Assembly (NCBI GenBank): GCA_902781545.1
Contig: CACZJR010000003.1
Location: 1 to 64,000 of the forward strand
From: an uncultured Spirochaetales bacterium
Lineage (GTDB): Bacteria; Spirochaetota; Spirochaetia; Sphaerochaetales; Sphaerochaetaceae
Length of the DNA stretch: 64,000 nucleotides
Reading direction: 5' to 3'
Shown: positions 25,714-34,448 of the stretch, piece by piece
Layout of the letters: the number at the start of each line of letters is the position of its first letter
Numbering within the stretch: position 1 is the first letter of the stretch
The notes under the pieces: generated by a model
The model's database searches: none
Told to the model about the DNA's origin: nothing
What the model saw: the letters and a program-made list of their open reading frames with translations, nothing else
Program-made: the position numbers and the translations under genes

Positions 25714-25748
25714 TAAGCGTGAGCTTTTAGTAGCGTCACGGAGGCCAT

Positions 25749-26333
25749 ATGAGACTTGAGGACAAAGAGAACAAGAACGAGCAGAACATGAATGCGGCAG
25801 GGCAGTATGACAAGCTGCTCAAGACACGGTCCCTGCTTCTCTCAGGAGAGATCAACAAGGATTCCGCGGACAAGCTGATCAAGGACCTCCTTGTCCTTGA
25901 GGCAGAGAGCAGTGATCCGGTGCGCATCTTCATCAATTCCCCTGGCGGTGATGTCGATGCGGGCTTTGCCATCTATGACATGGTCAGGTTCGTCACATGC
26001 CCAGTGATCATGATCGGTATGGGTCTTGTGGCCAGTGCCGCTTCTCTGATTCTTCTTGCCGTTCCGGCAGAGCGCAGGATAGGGCTCCCTAACTCATCAT
26101 ATCTGATCCATCAGCCTCTCAGCGAGATGAAGGGCAATGCGACCGACATCGAGATCCATGCCATGCAGCTTGAGAAGATGAAGGCGAAGATTAACTGCAT
26201 CATCGCCGAGGCAACCGGCATGAGCCTTGAAACAGTCACCGCCGATACCGACAGGGACCACTGGCTTGATGCGTTAGAGGCCCAGAAGTACGGCCTGATC
26301 AGCAGGATCGTTGAGAGCAGAAGCAAGCTGTAA
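25749..26333 (+). CDS. clpP: ClpP-type ATP-dependent protease proteolytic subunit
   Basis: The 194-residue protein has the ClpP serine-protease triad: Ser96 in GLVASAASL, His121 in LIHQP and Asp170 in TDRDHW. The oxyanion glycine region is NSPGGDVDAG. The nucleophile loop reads VASAASL rather than the usual AASMGA, and no ClpX, ClpA or trigger factor gene is adjacent, so this may be a second, divergent ClpP. It should form a barrel of two heptamers fed by a Clp ATPase encoded elsewhere. GGAGG precedes the ATG. Confidence 0.87.
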   Translation: MRLEDKENKNEQNMNAAGQYDKLLKTRSLLLSGEINKDSADKLIKDLLVLEAESSDPVRIFINSPGGDVDAGFAIYDMVRFVTCPVIMIGMGLVASAASLILLAVPAERRIGLPNSSYLIHQPLSEMKGNATDIEIHAMQLEKMKAKINCIIAEATGMSLETVTADTDRDHWLDALEAQKYGLISRIVESRSKL

Positions 26334-26338
26334 TAGAT

Positions 26339-26410
26339 CCGGCAACACAAAAAAATCATACTTTTTTCTCATTACCTGAAATATTTCCTGCACTTTTCTC
26401 GTATATAAGG
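26339..26410 (+). repeat. Composite intergenic repeat, copy R1
   Basis: The left arm CGGCAACACAAAAAAATCA is followed by a linker and the right arm with GAAATATTTCCTGCAC and TTTTCTCGTATATAAGG. R1 and R2 (27852) differ at about one position over nearly 70 bases. The element ends about 30 bases before the RhuM-PLD start and contains promoter-like boxes (CTGAAA and TATATA, 20 bases apart). Confidence 0.85.
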
Positions 26411-26440
26411 GTGAAAACAGATATACGGGAGGAGTTGATC

Positions 26441-27355
26441 ATGTCAGAAACCTATGAATTAGTTAAGTTCGTTGACGACAGCTTTGAGCTTGAGGTGAAT
26501 GTGAGTCCTGAGGAGGACACGGTGTGGCTTACGCAACAGCAGATGGCAATGTTATTCGAAGTCGATCAAAGTCGAATAAGCAGACATATCACTACCATTT
26601 ACAAAGAGAAAGAACTGGAGAAGGAGACAACTTATGCGGAAAACGCATTAGTTCAAGTTGAAGGGCAACGAAGAATAAAAAGAAGAGTACAATTCTACAA
26701 CCTTGATATGATTATCGCAGTAGGATACCGAGTCAATTCGAAACGAGGCACACTCTTCAGACAATGGGCAAACAAGATCCTGAAATCCTACATGCTCAGG
26801 GGTTTTGCGGTGGAGCCATCACGAGTGCTTGTCTCCAGGGAGAACTACCTGGACCTTGTGAATGTGGTCAACAGGATAGACAGCACTCAGTCGGACTTGG
26901 TAGGCAGGGTCGAGAGACTGGAGGACAAGTATCCGGAGCTGGGGATGAGGATATTCTTCAAGGGCCAGCTCTATGACGCCTCAAGTTGCATCAGGGGGAT
27001 ACTTGAGCAGGCGCACAGGGAGATACTGCTCATAGACGGCTATGTGGACAGACATACCCTGGACATGCTGTCCGGAAAGAGAGACGGTGTTAAAGTCCTC
27101 CTGTTCACCTCATCCCGGGGCAACAGGATCACAGGAAAGGAGATCAGTGACTTCAACGCCCAGTACCCGTCACTGGAGGTACGGATCACCGATGAGTTCC
27201 ATGACAGGTTCCTCATATTGGACAGGGAGAGGATGTATCACATAGGGGCCTCTGTGAAGGATGCGGGACGCAGGACGTTTGAGATCAGCGAGAACAAAGA
27301 CGGAAGGTACCTGGATATGATTCTTGAAAGGCTCGGCGTAACATTAGCTGAATGA
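26441..27355 (+). CDS. RhuM-family protein fused to a phospholipase D-like domain
   Basis: Residues 1 to about 135 are a RhuM-type domain (VWLTQQQMAMLFEVDQSRIS as a DNA-binding HTH; FYNLDMIIAVGYRVNSKRG; FRQWANKILKSYM). Residues about 165-304 look like a PLD-like domain: LLIDGYVDRHTL, VKVLLFTS, then FHDRFLILD and HIGASVKDAG, where the HxK motif has become HxR. RhuM proteins occur on phage, plasmid and virulence islands; exact function is unknown. GGGAGGAG precedes the ATG. The gene sits inside the R1-R2 direct repeat interval with a transposase remnant, which marks it as acquired cargo. Confidence 0.8.
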   Translation: MSETYELVKFVDDSFELEVNVSPEEDTVWLTQQQMAMLFEVDQSRISRHITTIYKEKELEKETTYAENALVQVEGQRRIKRRVQFYNLDMIIAVGYRVNSKRGTLFRQWANKILKSYMLRGFAVEPSRVLVSRENYLDLVNVVNRIDSTQSDLVGRVERLEDKYPELGMRIFFKGQLYDASSCIRGILEQAHREILLIDGYVDRHTLDMLSGKRDGVKVLLFTSSRGNRITGKEISDFNAQYPSLEVRITDEFHDRFLILDRERMYHIGASVKDAGRRTFEISENKDGRYLDMILERLGVTLAE

Positions 27356-27721
27356 CAGGCTGCACATAATCTATGTGAACTGCAGGTGCCGCGGTGATGA
27401 AGAGATGGATTGTCTGATGAGGGATTCTCTTGCACCAACGCGGATGAGATGACATATAATGAACTTGCGGAGAGGGTAAGGTACCTGAAGGAGAACACGA
27501 TGAGCAAGTACGGCATGAGCAGGGCTGTTGAGGAGTACGGCGACGAGCGTGAGGCGAAAGGACTTGAGAAAGGTCTTGCGGCAGGCCGTGCCGAAGGTGC
27601 TGACAGGATGGCTGGCCTTGTCTCAGTGCTTCTGAAGGCAGGCAGGACAGAGGATCTTCAGAAAGCATCTTATGACACTGACTACAGGGAACAGCTGTTC
27701 AAGGAATTCGGCATAGCCTGA
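27354..27721 (+). pseudogene. C-terminal remnant of a PD-(D/E)XK (Rpn family) transposase, frameshifted
   Basis: From 27360 one frame reads LHIIYVNCRCRGDEEMDCLM and then RDSL; the match to the Rpn C-terminal region continues in another frame as GFSCTNADEMTYNELAERVR, LKEN and the Glu/Lys/Gly-rich tail EREAKGLEKGLAAGRAEG. The N-terminal catalytic PD-(D/E)XK part is absent and the frame changes near 27420, so the gene is dead, though an ORF of 103 codons remains from 27410. It starts overlapping the RhuM stop codon, so a rearrangement probably joined the two. Confidence 0.8.
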
Positions 27722-27746
27722 ACCCTATTATTATCTGATTATTTAC

Positions 27747-27784
27747 GACCGGGAGAATTCAATGAGAAGTCTCCCGGTTTTTCA
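27747..27784 (+). terminator. Rho-independent terminator after the transposase remnant
   Basis: ACCGGGAGA pairs with TCTCCCGGT around a 13-base loop and is followed by TTTTTC. Confidence 0.85.
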
Positions 27785-27851
27785 CTTCTTTAGGCAATGT
27801 CTTCCGTATCTTCCATATCTTCCAAACCCTTCCATTTGCCATCCGGAATGG

Positions 27852-27920
27852 CCGGCAACACAAAAAAATCATACTTTTTTCTCATTACCTGAAATATTTC
27901 CTGCACTTTTTTCGTATATG
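27852..27920 (+). repeat. Composite intergenic repeat, copy R2
   Basis: Almost identical to R1 from CCGGCAACAC through TTTTTTCGTATAT. It ends five bases before the ATG of the EEP lipoprotein gene, so its TATATG box would give a very short or absent leader. R1 and R2 are in the same orientation 1.5 kb apart. Confidence 0.85.
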
Positions 27921-27925
27921 TATGT

Positions 27926-28909
27926 ATGAAGAAAGCAAGAAATATCATTATGTCTGTTTTGATCCTGATGGCCCTTGCATCATGCAGTGTCTCATGCAGG
28001 GAGCAGGTGCCTGCCTCAGATGAAAGCTCGGTCTGCATCGCAAGCTGGAATGTCCAGAACCTGTTCAACGCTTCACTTGATGGTGGTGAATATGACGAGT
28101 ACAAGCCGGAATCCGGGTGGGACCAGGGTTCATATGAGAGACGCCTGGCAAGCATTAGGACCGTGCTTGGATATCTTCCCATGTCCAGGGAGAAGATTAT
28201 TGTCTTGAATGAGGTCGAGGGTTCAGATGTGGTTGAAGAGCTGATAAAAACCAATGATATCACAAATCTAGGACTTTGTTGGTTTGCCTGTACCTCATCT
28301 GAGAATCTTGCTGTCCAGACAGCTGTGATCAGCTCTTTGCCGATAGAACATGCGAGCGTGCATGAGGTGGATGAGAATCTGAGACCGGTTCTTGAGGTCT
28401 GCATAGAGACCGGGAGGGGAAAGCTCTTCATCCTTGCAGTTCATTTCAAGTCGAACCTCGGAGGAGTGGAGGAGACAGCACTCCTGAGGCGGAAGGGGGC
28501 CGAGGTCACCGCTCAGATTTCTAAAGTCATTGAGAGGGAGAACCCCGGGTGCCTGATCCTTGTCTGCGGAGACATGAACGAGGAATGCTGGGACAACCGC
28601 ATAATGGGACCTGACGGACCGCTTAAGGCATCAGGGTCCTTTATTCCCGGATCCTGGTACTGTTTCTGGGAGGATCAGGGGTTATCTCTTTGGCCGAACG
28701 GCTCTTACTGGTACTCAGGCAGCTGGAGATGTTATGACAACATACTGGTCTCTTCATCAGGACGCGACGGTGCGGGACTGGAGGTCAATGACTGCGGGGT
28801 TGTATTCAAGGGGATCCTGAGCACCGCAGACTCCAAGCCCGCTGCATGGAACAGGAGGCTTCTGACAGGTGTGTCGGACCATCTGCCTGTCTGGGTCATG
28901 CTGAAATAA
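27926..28909 (+). CDS. Endonuclease/exonuclease/phosphatase (EEP) family lipoprotein
   Basis: The 327-residue product has a lipoprotein signal (lipobox MALASC near residue 20). The EEP metal and catalytic motifs are all present: SWNVQNLF, VLNEVEG, VHFKSNLGG, CGDMNEECWD and VSDHLPVWV. The fold covers DNases, phosphodiesterases and phosphatases; as an exported lipoprotein it may degrade extracellular DNA or phosphoesters. It lies directly behind repeat R2, with no separate Shine-Dalgarno sequence, and shares this upstream element with the ComEC-like gene. Confidence 0.85.
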   Translation: MKKARNIIMSVLILMALASCSVSCREQVPASDESSVCIASWNVQNLFNASLDGGEYDEYKPESGWDQGSYERRLASIRTVLGYLPMSREKIIVLNEVEGSDVVEELIKTNDITNLGLCWFACTSSENLAVQTAVISSLPIEHASVHEVDENLRPVLEVCIETGRGKLFILAVHFKSNLGGVEETALLRRKGAEVTAQISKVIERENPGCLILVCGDMNEECWDNRIMGPDGPLKASGSFIPGSWYCFWEDQGLSLWPNGSYWYSGSWRCYDNILVSSSGRDGAGLEVNDCGVVFKGILSTADSKPAAWNRRLLTGVSDHLPVWVMLK

Positions 28910-28961
28910 CAGGGTGGACAACAGGGCCGATTACTTTTATCATGTGTTGTATTAATAATAT

Positions 28962-28977
28962 CAGTACGACTGTACTG
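28962..28977. promoter_or_regulatory. Dyad upstream of the exopolysaccharide export genes
   Basis: CAGTAC-gact-GTACTG, a perfect 6+6 inverted repeat 19 bases before the start of the export protein gene and overlapping the probable promoter (TTGTAT at 28948, TGTACT). A likely operator for a dimeric regulator. Confidence 0.45.
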
Positions 28978-28996
28978 GGAAGAGGTATCCTTTTTT

Positions 28997-30487
28997 ATGA
29001 GAATCAAGCCTTGCCTGTTAGTGGTCATACTTGTTGCACTTGCCATTGCTCCGGTTTTCGCCGACGGCATGTTCGTGCAGTCTCCGTTGTACCCGGGTGA
29101 TGTAAGCTATACATACAGCTCACAGCTCGGGATTTCCGGTTCTTCGACATCCATTCCCGTTAATGCTGTCCTGCAGGCCATCGGAAACACCGATTATCCC
29201 GTCACGCCAGGAGACAGTTTCACTCTTGCTTACTCAGACGGCAAGAACCTTGTCACGCTTGAGCTTCAGGCTGACAGCGACTGCCGTGTCATGATCCAGT
29301 CCGTAGGTGTAGTAGAGGCAGCCGGCCTCACATACAGGGAGTTCAAGCTCCAGGTCGAGGATCTGATCTCCAAGTATTACACCTATTCTGCCCCGCAGCT
29401 TGTGCTGAAGAACTGCGGTGTCTTCTCCGTGAGGGTAAGCGGAGAGGTCAACTTCACACAGTATGTCACAGCCTGGGGACTCTCAAGGCTCTCCGATCTT
29501 GCAGACTATGCGACCAGATTCGCATCCACAAGGTCCGTGACACTGATCACAAAGGACGGCACAAGCCGCGATTATGACCTTTATGCCGCTCTCAGGGATG
29601 ACTCCTTTGAGGATAATCCGCTTCTCTCACCGGGCTGTGAGGTCAGGTTCAACAAGGCCTCATCCATCATCTCCCTTGGAGGAGCGGTCAAGAGCCCCGG
29701 AGTCTATCAGCCTCTGGCAGGGCAGACACTCTACCAGGTCATAGAGTCTTACGGTGGCGGACTCCTTAATTCCGCGGACGAGAGGGTGATCTCCGTATCC
29801 AACTTCCAGAACGGCCAGTACAGCGCCAGACAGCTGTCCATGGAGCAGGCGAAGTCATATGTGCCTGCTGACGGGGATTCAATCAACATCACTTCTGGCT
29901 CTCAGGCCATGCCTTATGTGACAATCACAGGCGCACTTGCATCTGAATCCGCTACAAATCTGACGGCTGCAAGCAGGATCAACTACAACTTCATCCCCGG
30001 CGAGACAGCCCTGCAGCTGGTGCGCAACATTGCGCCGAGGCTCCTTGCAACAAGCGACACAAGCGCCATCTACATCCTGCGCGGCTCACAGAAGATTTAT
30101 GTCGATGCCTCTGCGGCACTCACATCAGCTGAGATCGGTGACATTTACCTTGAGCAGGGAGACATTGTGGTCATCCCGTTCTCACAGCTCACGGTCACTG
30201 TCACAGGAGCTGTAAGGAATCCCGGCTCCTTCACTTATGTGCCTGACCGCAACACAGACTATTACATCAACCTCGCCGGAGGTTTCTCTGATGTGGCCAC
30301 ACAAGGGGTCAAGGTCCTGGACAAGGACGGCAACAAGATAAAGGACAGCACCGTCCCTGCTGATTCGACCATTGTAGCGAACAAGACAAACATCACGAAC
30401 AACATAGCGCTTGTCGCCTCAATTCTCTCGATAGTGAGCACTGTCCTGACCATAGTGATCAACGGTCACACAATCGCCACATGGTGA
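28997..30487 (+). CDS. Polysaccharide export outer-membrane protein (Wza family, SLBB repeats)
   Basis: The 496-residue protein has a signal peptide (PCLLVVILVALAIAPVFA), a poly-export domain (YPVTPGDSFTLAYSDG at about 56, LTYREFKLQVEDLI near 112) and three SLBB-like repeats (VRVSGEVNF near 150, ISLGGAVKSPGVYQPLAG near 225, VTVTGAVRNPGSFTYVPD near 398). It ends with a hydrophobic helix (about 468-490), matching the C-terminal helix of Wza that lines the outer-membrane pore. It pairs with the Wzc-like kinase encoded 15 bases downstream. No glycosyltransferases are adjacent. Confidence 0.92.
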   Translation: MRIKPCLLVVILVALAIAPVFADGMFVQSPLYPGDVSYTYSSQLGISGSSTSIPVNAVLQAIGNTDYPVTPGDSFTLAYSDGKNLVTLELQADSDCRVMIQSVGVVEAAGLTYREFKLQVEDLISKYYTYSAPQLVLKNCGVFSVRVSGEVNFTQYVTAWGLSRLSDLADYATRFASTRSVTLITKDGTSRDYDLYAALRDDSFEDNPLLSPGCEVRFNKASSIISLGGAVKSPGVYQPLAGQTLYQVIESYGGGLLNSADERVISVSNFQNGQYSARQLSMEQAKSYVPADGDSINITSGSQAMPYVTITGALASESATNLTAASRINYNFIPGETALQLVRNIAPRLLATSDTSAIYILRGSQKIYVDASAALTSAEIGDIYLEQGDIVVIPFSQLTVTVTGAVRNPGSFTYVPDRNTDYYINLAGGFSDVATQGVKVLDKDGNKIKDSTVPADSTIVANKTNITNNIALVASILSIVSTVLTIVINGHTIATW

Positions 30488-30502
30488 TGCTGGAGGTAAT
30501 TC

Positions 30503-32965
30503 ATGGAAGAAAAAGAGCTTAATGAAAAGCGAGACATCCAGTACAACGCAGACAGGGACGAACAGGAGATCTCAATCTCACAGCTTCTTGGCATTGTGAA
30601 GCAGAGAAGGATCTGGATCTACCTGTTCTTCATCCTCGCACTTGGTGCAGCAATCTTCTATCTCAAGATAACCGATCCCACATATGAGGCTACAGCCAGC
30701 GCACTTGTTGAGCCGATCTCCAACGCCACATCAATCGAGAGCCTGCTGACATCTACGTCAAGCTCCTCCAAGATCGACACCGAGGTCCAGCTGATCACAT
30801 CAACGACAAACCTCCAGAACGCCCTGGACAGACTTGACCTGACACAGTACCTGGATCCGGAAGGGGTACCGTACTCGGAGAAGGACCTGAAGGGCCAGAA
30901 TTTCACAAAGAAAGTCTCGGTCAAGACGGTGAGCAACACCAAAGTCATCCAGCTGACTGTCTCTGACAAGAACGCCCGGTTCTGCGCGGACTTCGCCAAT
31001 GCCATCCTGGATGCATACACCGAGATGCTCACACGGATTGCAAAGAACTCAAAGAGCGCACAGCGCGAGTTCCTTGAGACCCAGATTCCCGCAACAGAGG
31101 CCCTTCTTGCCGAGGCAAGTGAGGAGCTCTCCGACTACAAGGAGCAGAGCGGAATCACCCAGATGACCCAGAAGAACACTCTCCTGACATCCAAGATCGC
31201 ATCATTCCAGCTTGAGATCGAGCCGCTGAAGCTGCAGATGATAGAGGCCCAGAGCCTGATGGGCAGCCTGAACGCCGACGGAAGCCTTCCTTCCGTGGAG
31301 CAGATCAAGGAGAAGGCGGCCCTTGATGCCATGCTGGATGAGTACAAGGCAAACAGCAAAGAGCTGATCATGTATCAGAATGTCGAGTCCTCCGCTGGAT
31401 CCTCAAGGATCTTCGTGCTCCAGAACGCACTTGCCTCCAAGGAGAAGGATATCCTGAATGCCGTAGTGGCTGTTGTGGGACAGGCGAACTCCGCATATGC
31501 CAAGGCCGCATCTGATTATATCCTTGTCACTGCGGCCACAGAGGCAATTGAGAACGTAATTGATGTATACAACAGTGATCTTGCCGACTATCCTCTGATG
31601 GAGCGCAAGTACCTCGAGCTGCAGAGGAACGTTGAGATCTACGAGCAGCTTCTGCTCTCACTGAGGCAGCTCCTTGAGGAGACCAGGATGGTCGAGGCCG
31701 CCGTTGTTGGTAACGTCAACGTCATTGACAGCGCTGTTGTCCCCACTGTTCCGGTGAGTCCGAGAAAACTCATGATCCTGGCCATTGCTGTTGTGGGAGG
31801 AGTAGTGCTTGGAGTGCTGTTCGGTCTGTTCCTTGAGTTCACTGATGACACGATCCGCAGCGAGGACACAATCAAGAACATCGTCGGACGTGATGTCCCG
31901 TCATTGGGCTGGACTCCGTTCATCAAGGATGTCGAGAAGGTGAAGAAGGACTTTCCGGCCTTGTTTGTCCTGAATGATCCCGATGCCTCGGTCTCCGAGC
32001 GTTTCAGGGCAATCTCGAACAACATCATCTATTCACTGCCGAAGAAAATCCAGGTCCTGTCAATCAACTCCACCGACATGAGTGAGGGAAAGACCACCGT
32101 CATATGCAACGTGGCCACATCCTATGCCATGACAGGCAGGAAGGTCCTTCTGATTGACGGTGACTTCCGTAAGCCTGCCATTGAGTCTTTCTTCAAGCTC
32201 AAGAGGTCAAAGATCGGTCTTGTGGACGCTGTCATCAACAACGTCCCGCTCGAGAAGTGCATTGTCAGGCCTACAGAGCTGGTTCCGAACCTGCACATCC
32301 TGCCTCCGGGATCAGGAACCAGGAATCCGAACGCACTTTACAATTCGGAGAAATTCAGCAAAATAATCGAGAAGCTCAAGACCGTTTATGATTATGTCAT
32401 CATAGACTGTCCGCCGCTCTCATACGGCTCGGAGTTCACACACCTGTCAAAGCATCTGGACGGTTTTGTCCTTAACGTCAGGGCTGGTGTTTCATCAAAG
32501 AGGGCGCTTGCAAGCTTCATCTCGGACCTTGAGTTCCTCCGTGCACCGCTTCTGGGGTTCATCTACTATGGCGTTGTGGCAAGAAACCAGAGCTCCTACG
32601 GAACCTACGGTTACTATGGCGCATATGGCAGCTATGCCAAGAAACGCTACGGTTACGGTTACGGAAAGTCTTACGGCTATTACGGATCGAACCAGAAGTC
32701 CCTCTATGAGGAGGGCCATGGCTCATACAGGCAGATCCACATCAAGGAGCTGAAGAGAAGAAAAGATGTCTCCTATGGAAACAGGGAGCCGGTTCTTGCG
32801 TTCTCCGCAGGGCTTTCCGGCGCATTCAGCTCTGCCGTGAACCTTGGCGGTCCGCAGGCAAAGCACAGGCCTGTCATCCGCACCGTAGATGATGCTGAGA
32901 AGAAGACCTCCGACATGCTTTCGGATATCGAGGAGATCTACAAGAAAGAAGAGACAAAGAACTGA
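30503..32965 (+). CDS. Wzc-type chain-length determinant and tyrosine autokinase
   Basis: The 820-residue inner-membrane protein has helices at about 33-53 and 425-447 flanking a periplasmic Wzz domain with a long coiled coil, then a cytoplasmic BY-kinase: Walker A STDMSEGKTT near 525, Walker A' LIDGDFRKP near 550 and Walker B VIIDCPP near 631. After it comes a Tyr/Gly-rich cluster (about 697-736, with repeated YGYG and YGSY units), the autophosphorylation tail, and about 85 further residues that most Wzc proteins lack. It drives polymer export together with the Wza-like protein. GGAGGTAATTC precedes the ATG. Confidence 0.92.
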   Translation: MEEKELNEKRDIQYNADRDEQEISISQLLGIVKQRRIWIYLFFILALGAAIFYLKITDPTYEATASALVEPISNATSIESLLTSTSSSSKIDTEVQLITSTTNLQNALDRLDLTQYLDPEGVPYSEKDLKGQNFTKKVSVKTVSNTKVIQLTVSDKNARFCADFANAILDAYTEMLTRIAKNSKSAQREFLETQIPATEALLAEASEELSDYKEQSGITQMTQKNTLLTSKIASFQLEIEPLKLQMIEAQSLMGSLNADGSLPSVEQIKEKAALDAMLDEYKANSKELIMYQNVESSAGSSRIFVLQNALASKEKDILNAVVAVVGQANSAYAKAASDYILVTAATEAIENVIDVYNSDLADYPLMERKYLELQRNVEIYEQLLLSLRQLLEETRMVEAAVVGNVNVIDSAVVPTVPVSPRKLMILAIAVVGGVVLGVLFGLFLEFTDDTIRSEDTIKNIVGRDVPSLGWTPFIKDVEKVKKDFPALFVLNDPDASVSERFRAISNNIIYSLPKKIQVLSINSTDMSEGKTTVICNVATSYAMTGRKVLLIDGDFRKPAIESFFKLKRSKIGLVDAVINNVPLEKCIVRPTELVPNLHILPPGSGTRNPNALYNSEKFSKIIEKLKTVYDYVIIDCPPLSYGSEFTHLSKHLDGFVLNVRAGVSSKRALASFISDLEFLRAPLLGFIYYGVVARNQSSYGTYGYYGAYGSYAKKRYGYGYGKSYGYYGSNQKSLYEEGHGSYRQIHIKELKRRKDVSYGNREPVLAFSAGLSGAFSSAVNLGGPQAKHRPVIRTVDDAEKKTSDMLSDIEEIYKKEETKN

Positions 32966-32984
32966 CTTTTTAGGAAGTAGATAG

Positions 32985-34448
32985 ATGGATTTTATTGCTA
33001 AACTGAAGGAGACGCTCACGTCTGTTCTTCCGATAATGGTGATTGTTCTGATTCTGAACTTCACAATCACGCCGTTGGGGACAGACAGGCTGCTGCGTTT
33101 CATCCTGGGGGGAGTGATGCTCATAATAGGGCTGTCTCTCTTCCTTGCGGGAACAGAGATCGGGATGGTGCCTGTAGGGGAGAAACTGGGATCCACCCTC
33201 ACAAGGAAACGCAATGTGTGGTTCATGCTCGCAGTGGGTTTCATCATCGGTTTTGCCGTGACAATGGCAGAGCCTGACGTCTCAGTGCTGGCATCTCAGG
33301 TTCATGACCTCAACCCTGCGATTTCCGAGAGGACACTGGTGCTGATGATAGCACTTGGACTTGGCATATTCGTAGACATCGGGCTGCTCCGCACCGTGAT
33401 GGGGTTCCCCCTGAGATGGGTTCTCTTCATCTTCTACGGATTGGTGTTCGTGTTTGTCGCAGTCATAGGCCAGGCGATGGCCTCCATCAGCTTTGACGCA
33501 AGCGGTGCGACGACAGGTCCGCTGGCGGTTCCGTTCATCCTTGCCCTCGGCCTTGGTGTGTCATCCTCGACCAAGAACAACAGTGACAACAGTTTCGGTC
33601 TTACAGGTGTGGCTTCCATAGGTCCGATCATTGCAGTCGCAATGATGGCAATGATGGCCTCAAAGGCAACAGGCGGAGCCTCTTCCGTGGCTGCCGAGGC
33701 CTCTGCCACGACATTTGCCGGAGTCCTGCTCTCAACACTTGGTGAGACCGCGATCGGGTTCGCTCCGCTTCTTGCCATCATAGTGCTGATGCAGTTCACG
33801 ATGCTTCATTTCCCGAAGATCAAGTTCAGGAACATCATGTTCGGTATTGTATACAGCTTTGTGGGAATAGTCGTCTTCCTGACCGGAGTCAGCTATGGAT
33901 TCTCCGATGTCGGATTCTTCCTCGGCAAGACAATGTCCCAGAATTTCAGTCCTGTGCTTGTTGTCGGAATAGCATTGCTGTTCGGAGGCATTGTTGTCTT
34001 TGCCGAGCCCGCGGTGTGGGTTCTCACAAAACAGGTCGAGAGCGTCACGGCCGGAAGAATCAAGCGCTCAATGGTCATGATCTTCATCTGCATGGGTGTC
34101 GCCGTCGCCGTTGCCCTTGCCATGGTGAGGATACTTCTTCATATCAACTACCTCTGGTTCGTGTTCATCGGAGTGGGTCTTGCGCTTGTCATGACGCTTT
34201 TCACTCCGTCTCTGTTCACAGGCATTGCATTTGACTCCGGAGGAGTTGCGAGCGGTCCTATGAGCACGTCGTTCCTGTTGTCTTTCGCGTTGGGGGTCTC
34301 CGATTCGGCGGACATGGGTTTCGGACTTGTGGGCCTGATAGCGATTTCTCCGCTTATAGCGATCCAGATCCTGGGAATTATCTTCAGGCTGAAGGAGAAG
34401 AAGAGTAAGGGAAAGGAGGGGGTGACCGATGCTTCTGCTGCAAAATAA
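32985..34448 (+). CDS. DUF1538 multi-pass membrane protein
   Basis: The 487-residue protein consists of two similar halves of six or so membrane segments each. Repeated landmarks are FLAGTEIGMVPVG and FLTGVSYGFSDVG, MAEPDVSVLASQV and FAEPAVWVLTKQV, and SGATTGPLAVPF and SGGVASGPMSTSF. This is the DUF1538 family, whose transport substrate is not known. It overlaps a tandem PII-like gene by 20 bases, so the two form a probable transporter plus regulator pair. Confidence 0.88.
   Translation: MDFIAKLKETLTSVLPIMVIVLILNFTITPLGTDRLLRFILGGVMLIIGLSLFLAGTEIGMVPVGEKLGSTLTRKRNVWFMLAVGFIIGFAVTMAEPDVSVLASQVHDLNPAISERTLVLMIALGLGIFVDIGLLRTVMGFPLRWVLFIFYGLVFVFVAVIGQAMASISFDASGATTGPLAVPFILALGLGVSSSTKNNSDNSFGLTGVASIGPIIAVAMMAMMASKATGGASSVAAEASATTFAGVLLSTLGETAIGFAPLLAIIVLMQFTMLHFPKIKFRNIMFGIVYSFVGIVVFLTGVSYGFSDVGFFLGKTMSQNFSPVLVVGIALLFGGIVVFAEPAVWVLTKQVESVTAGRIKRSMVMIFICMGVAVAVALAMVRILLHINYLWFVFIGVGLALVMTLFTPSLFTGIAFDSGGVASGPMSTSFLLSFALGVSDSADMGFGLVGLIAISPLIAIQILGIIFRLKEKKSKGKEGVTDASAAK

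Noticed and set aside
27410-27721. Intact 103-residue gene
   Set aside because: The match to the transposase C-terminal region begins upstream in another frame, so this is the tail of a broken gene.
26441-28909. Prophage or defence island
   Set aside because: No structural phage genes, integrase or recognised defence modules are present; only the RhuM-PLD gene and a transposase remnant suggest mobility.
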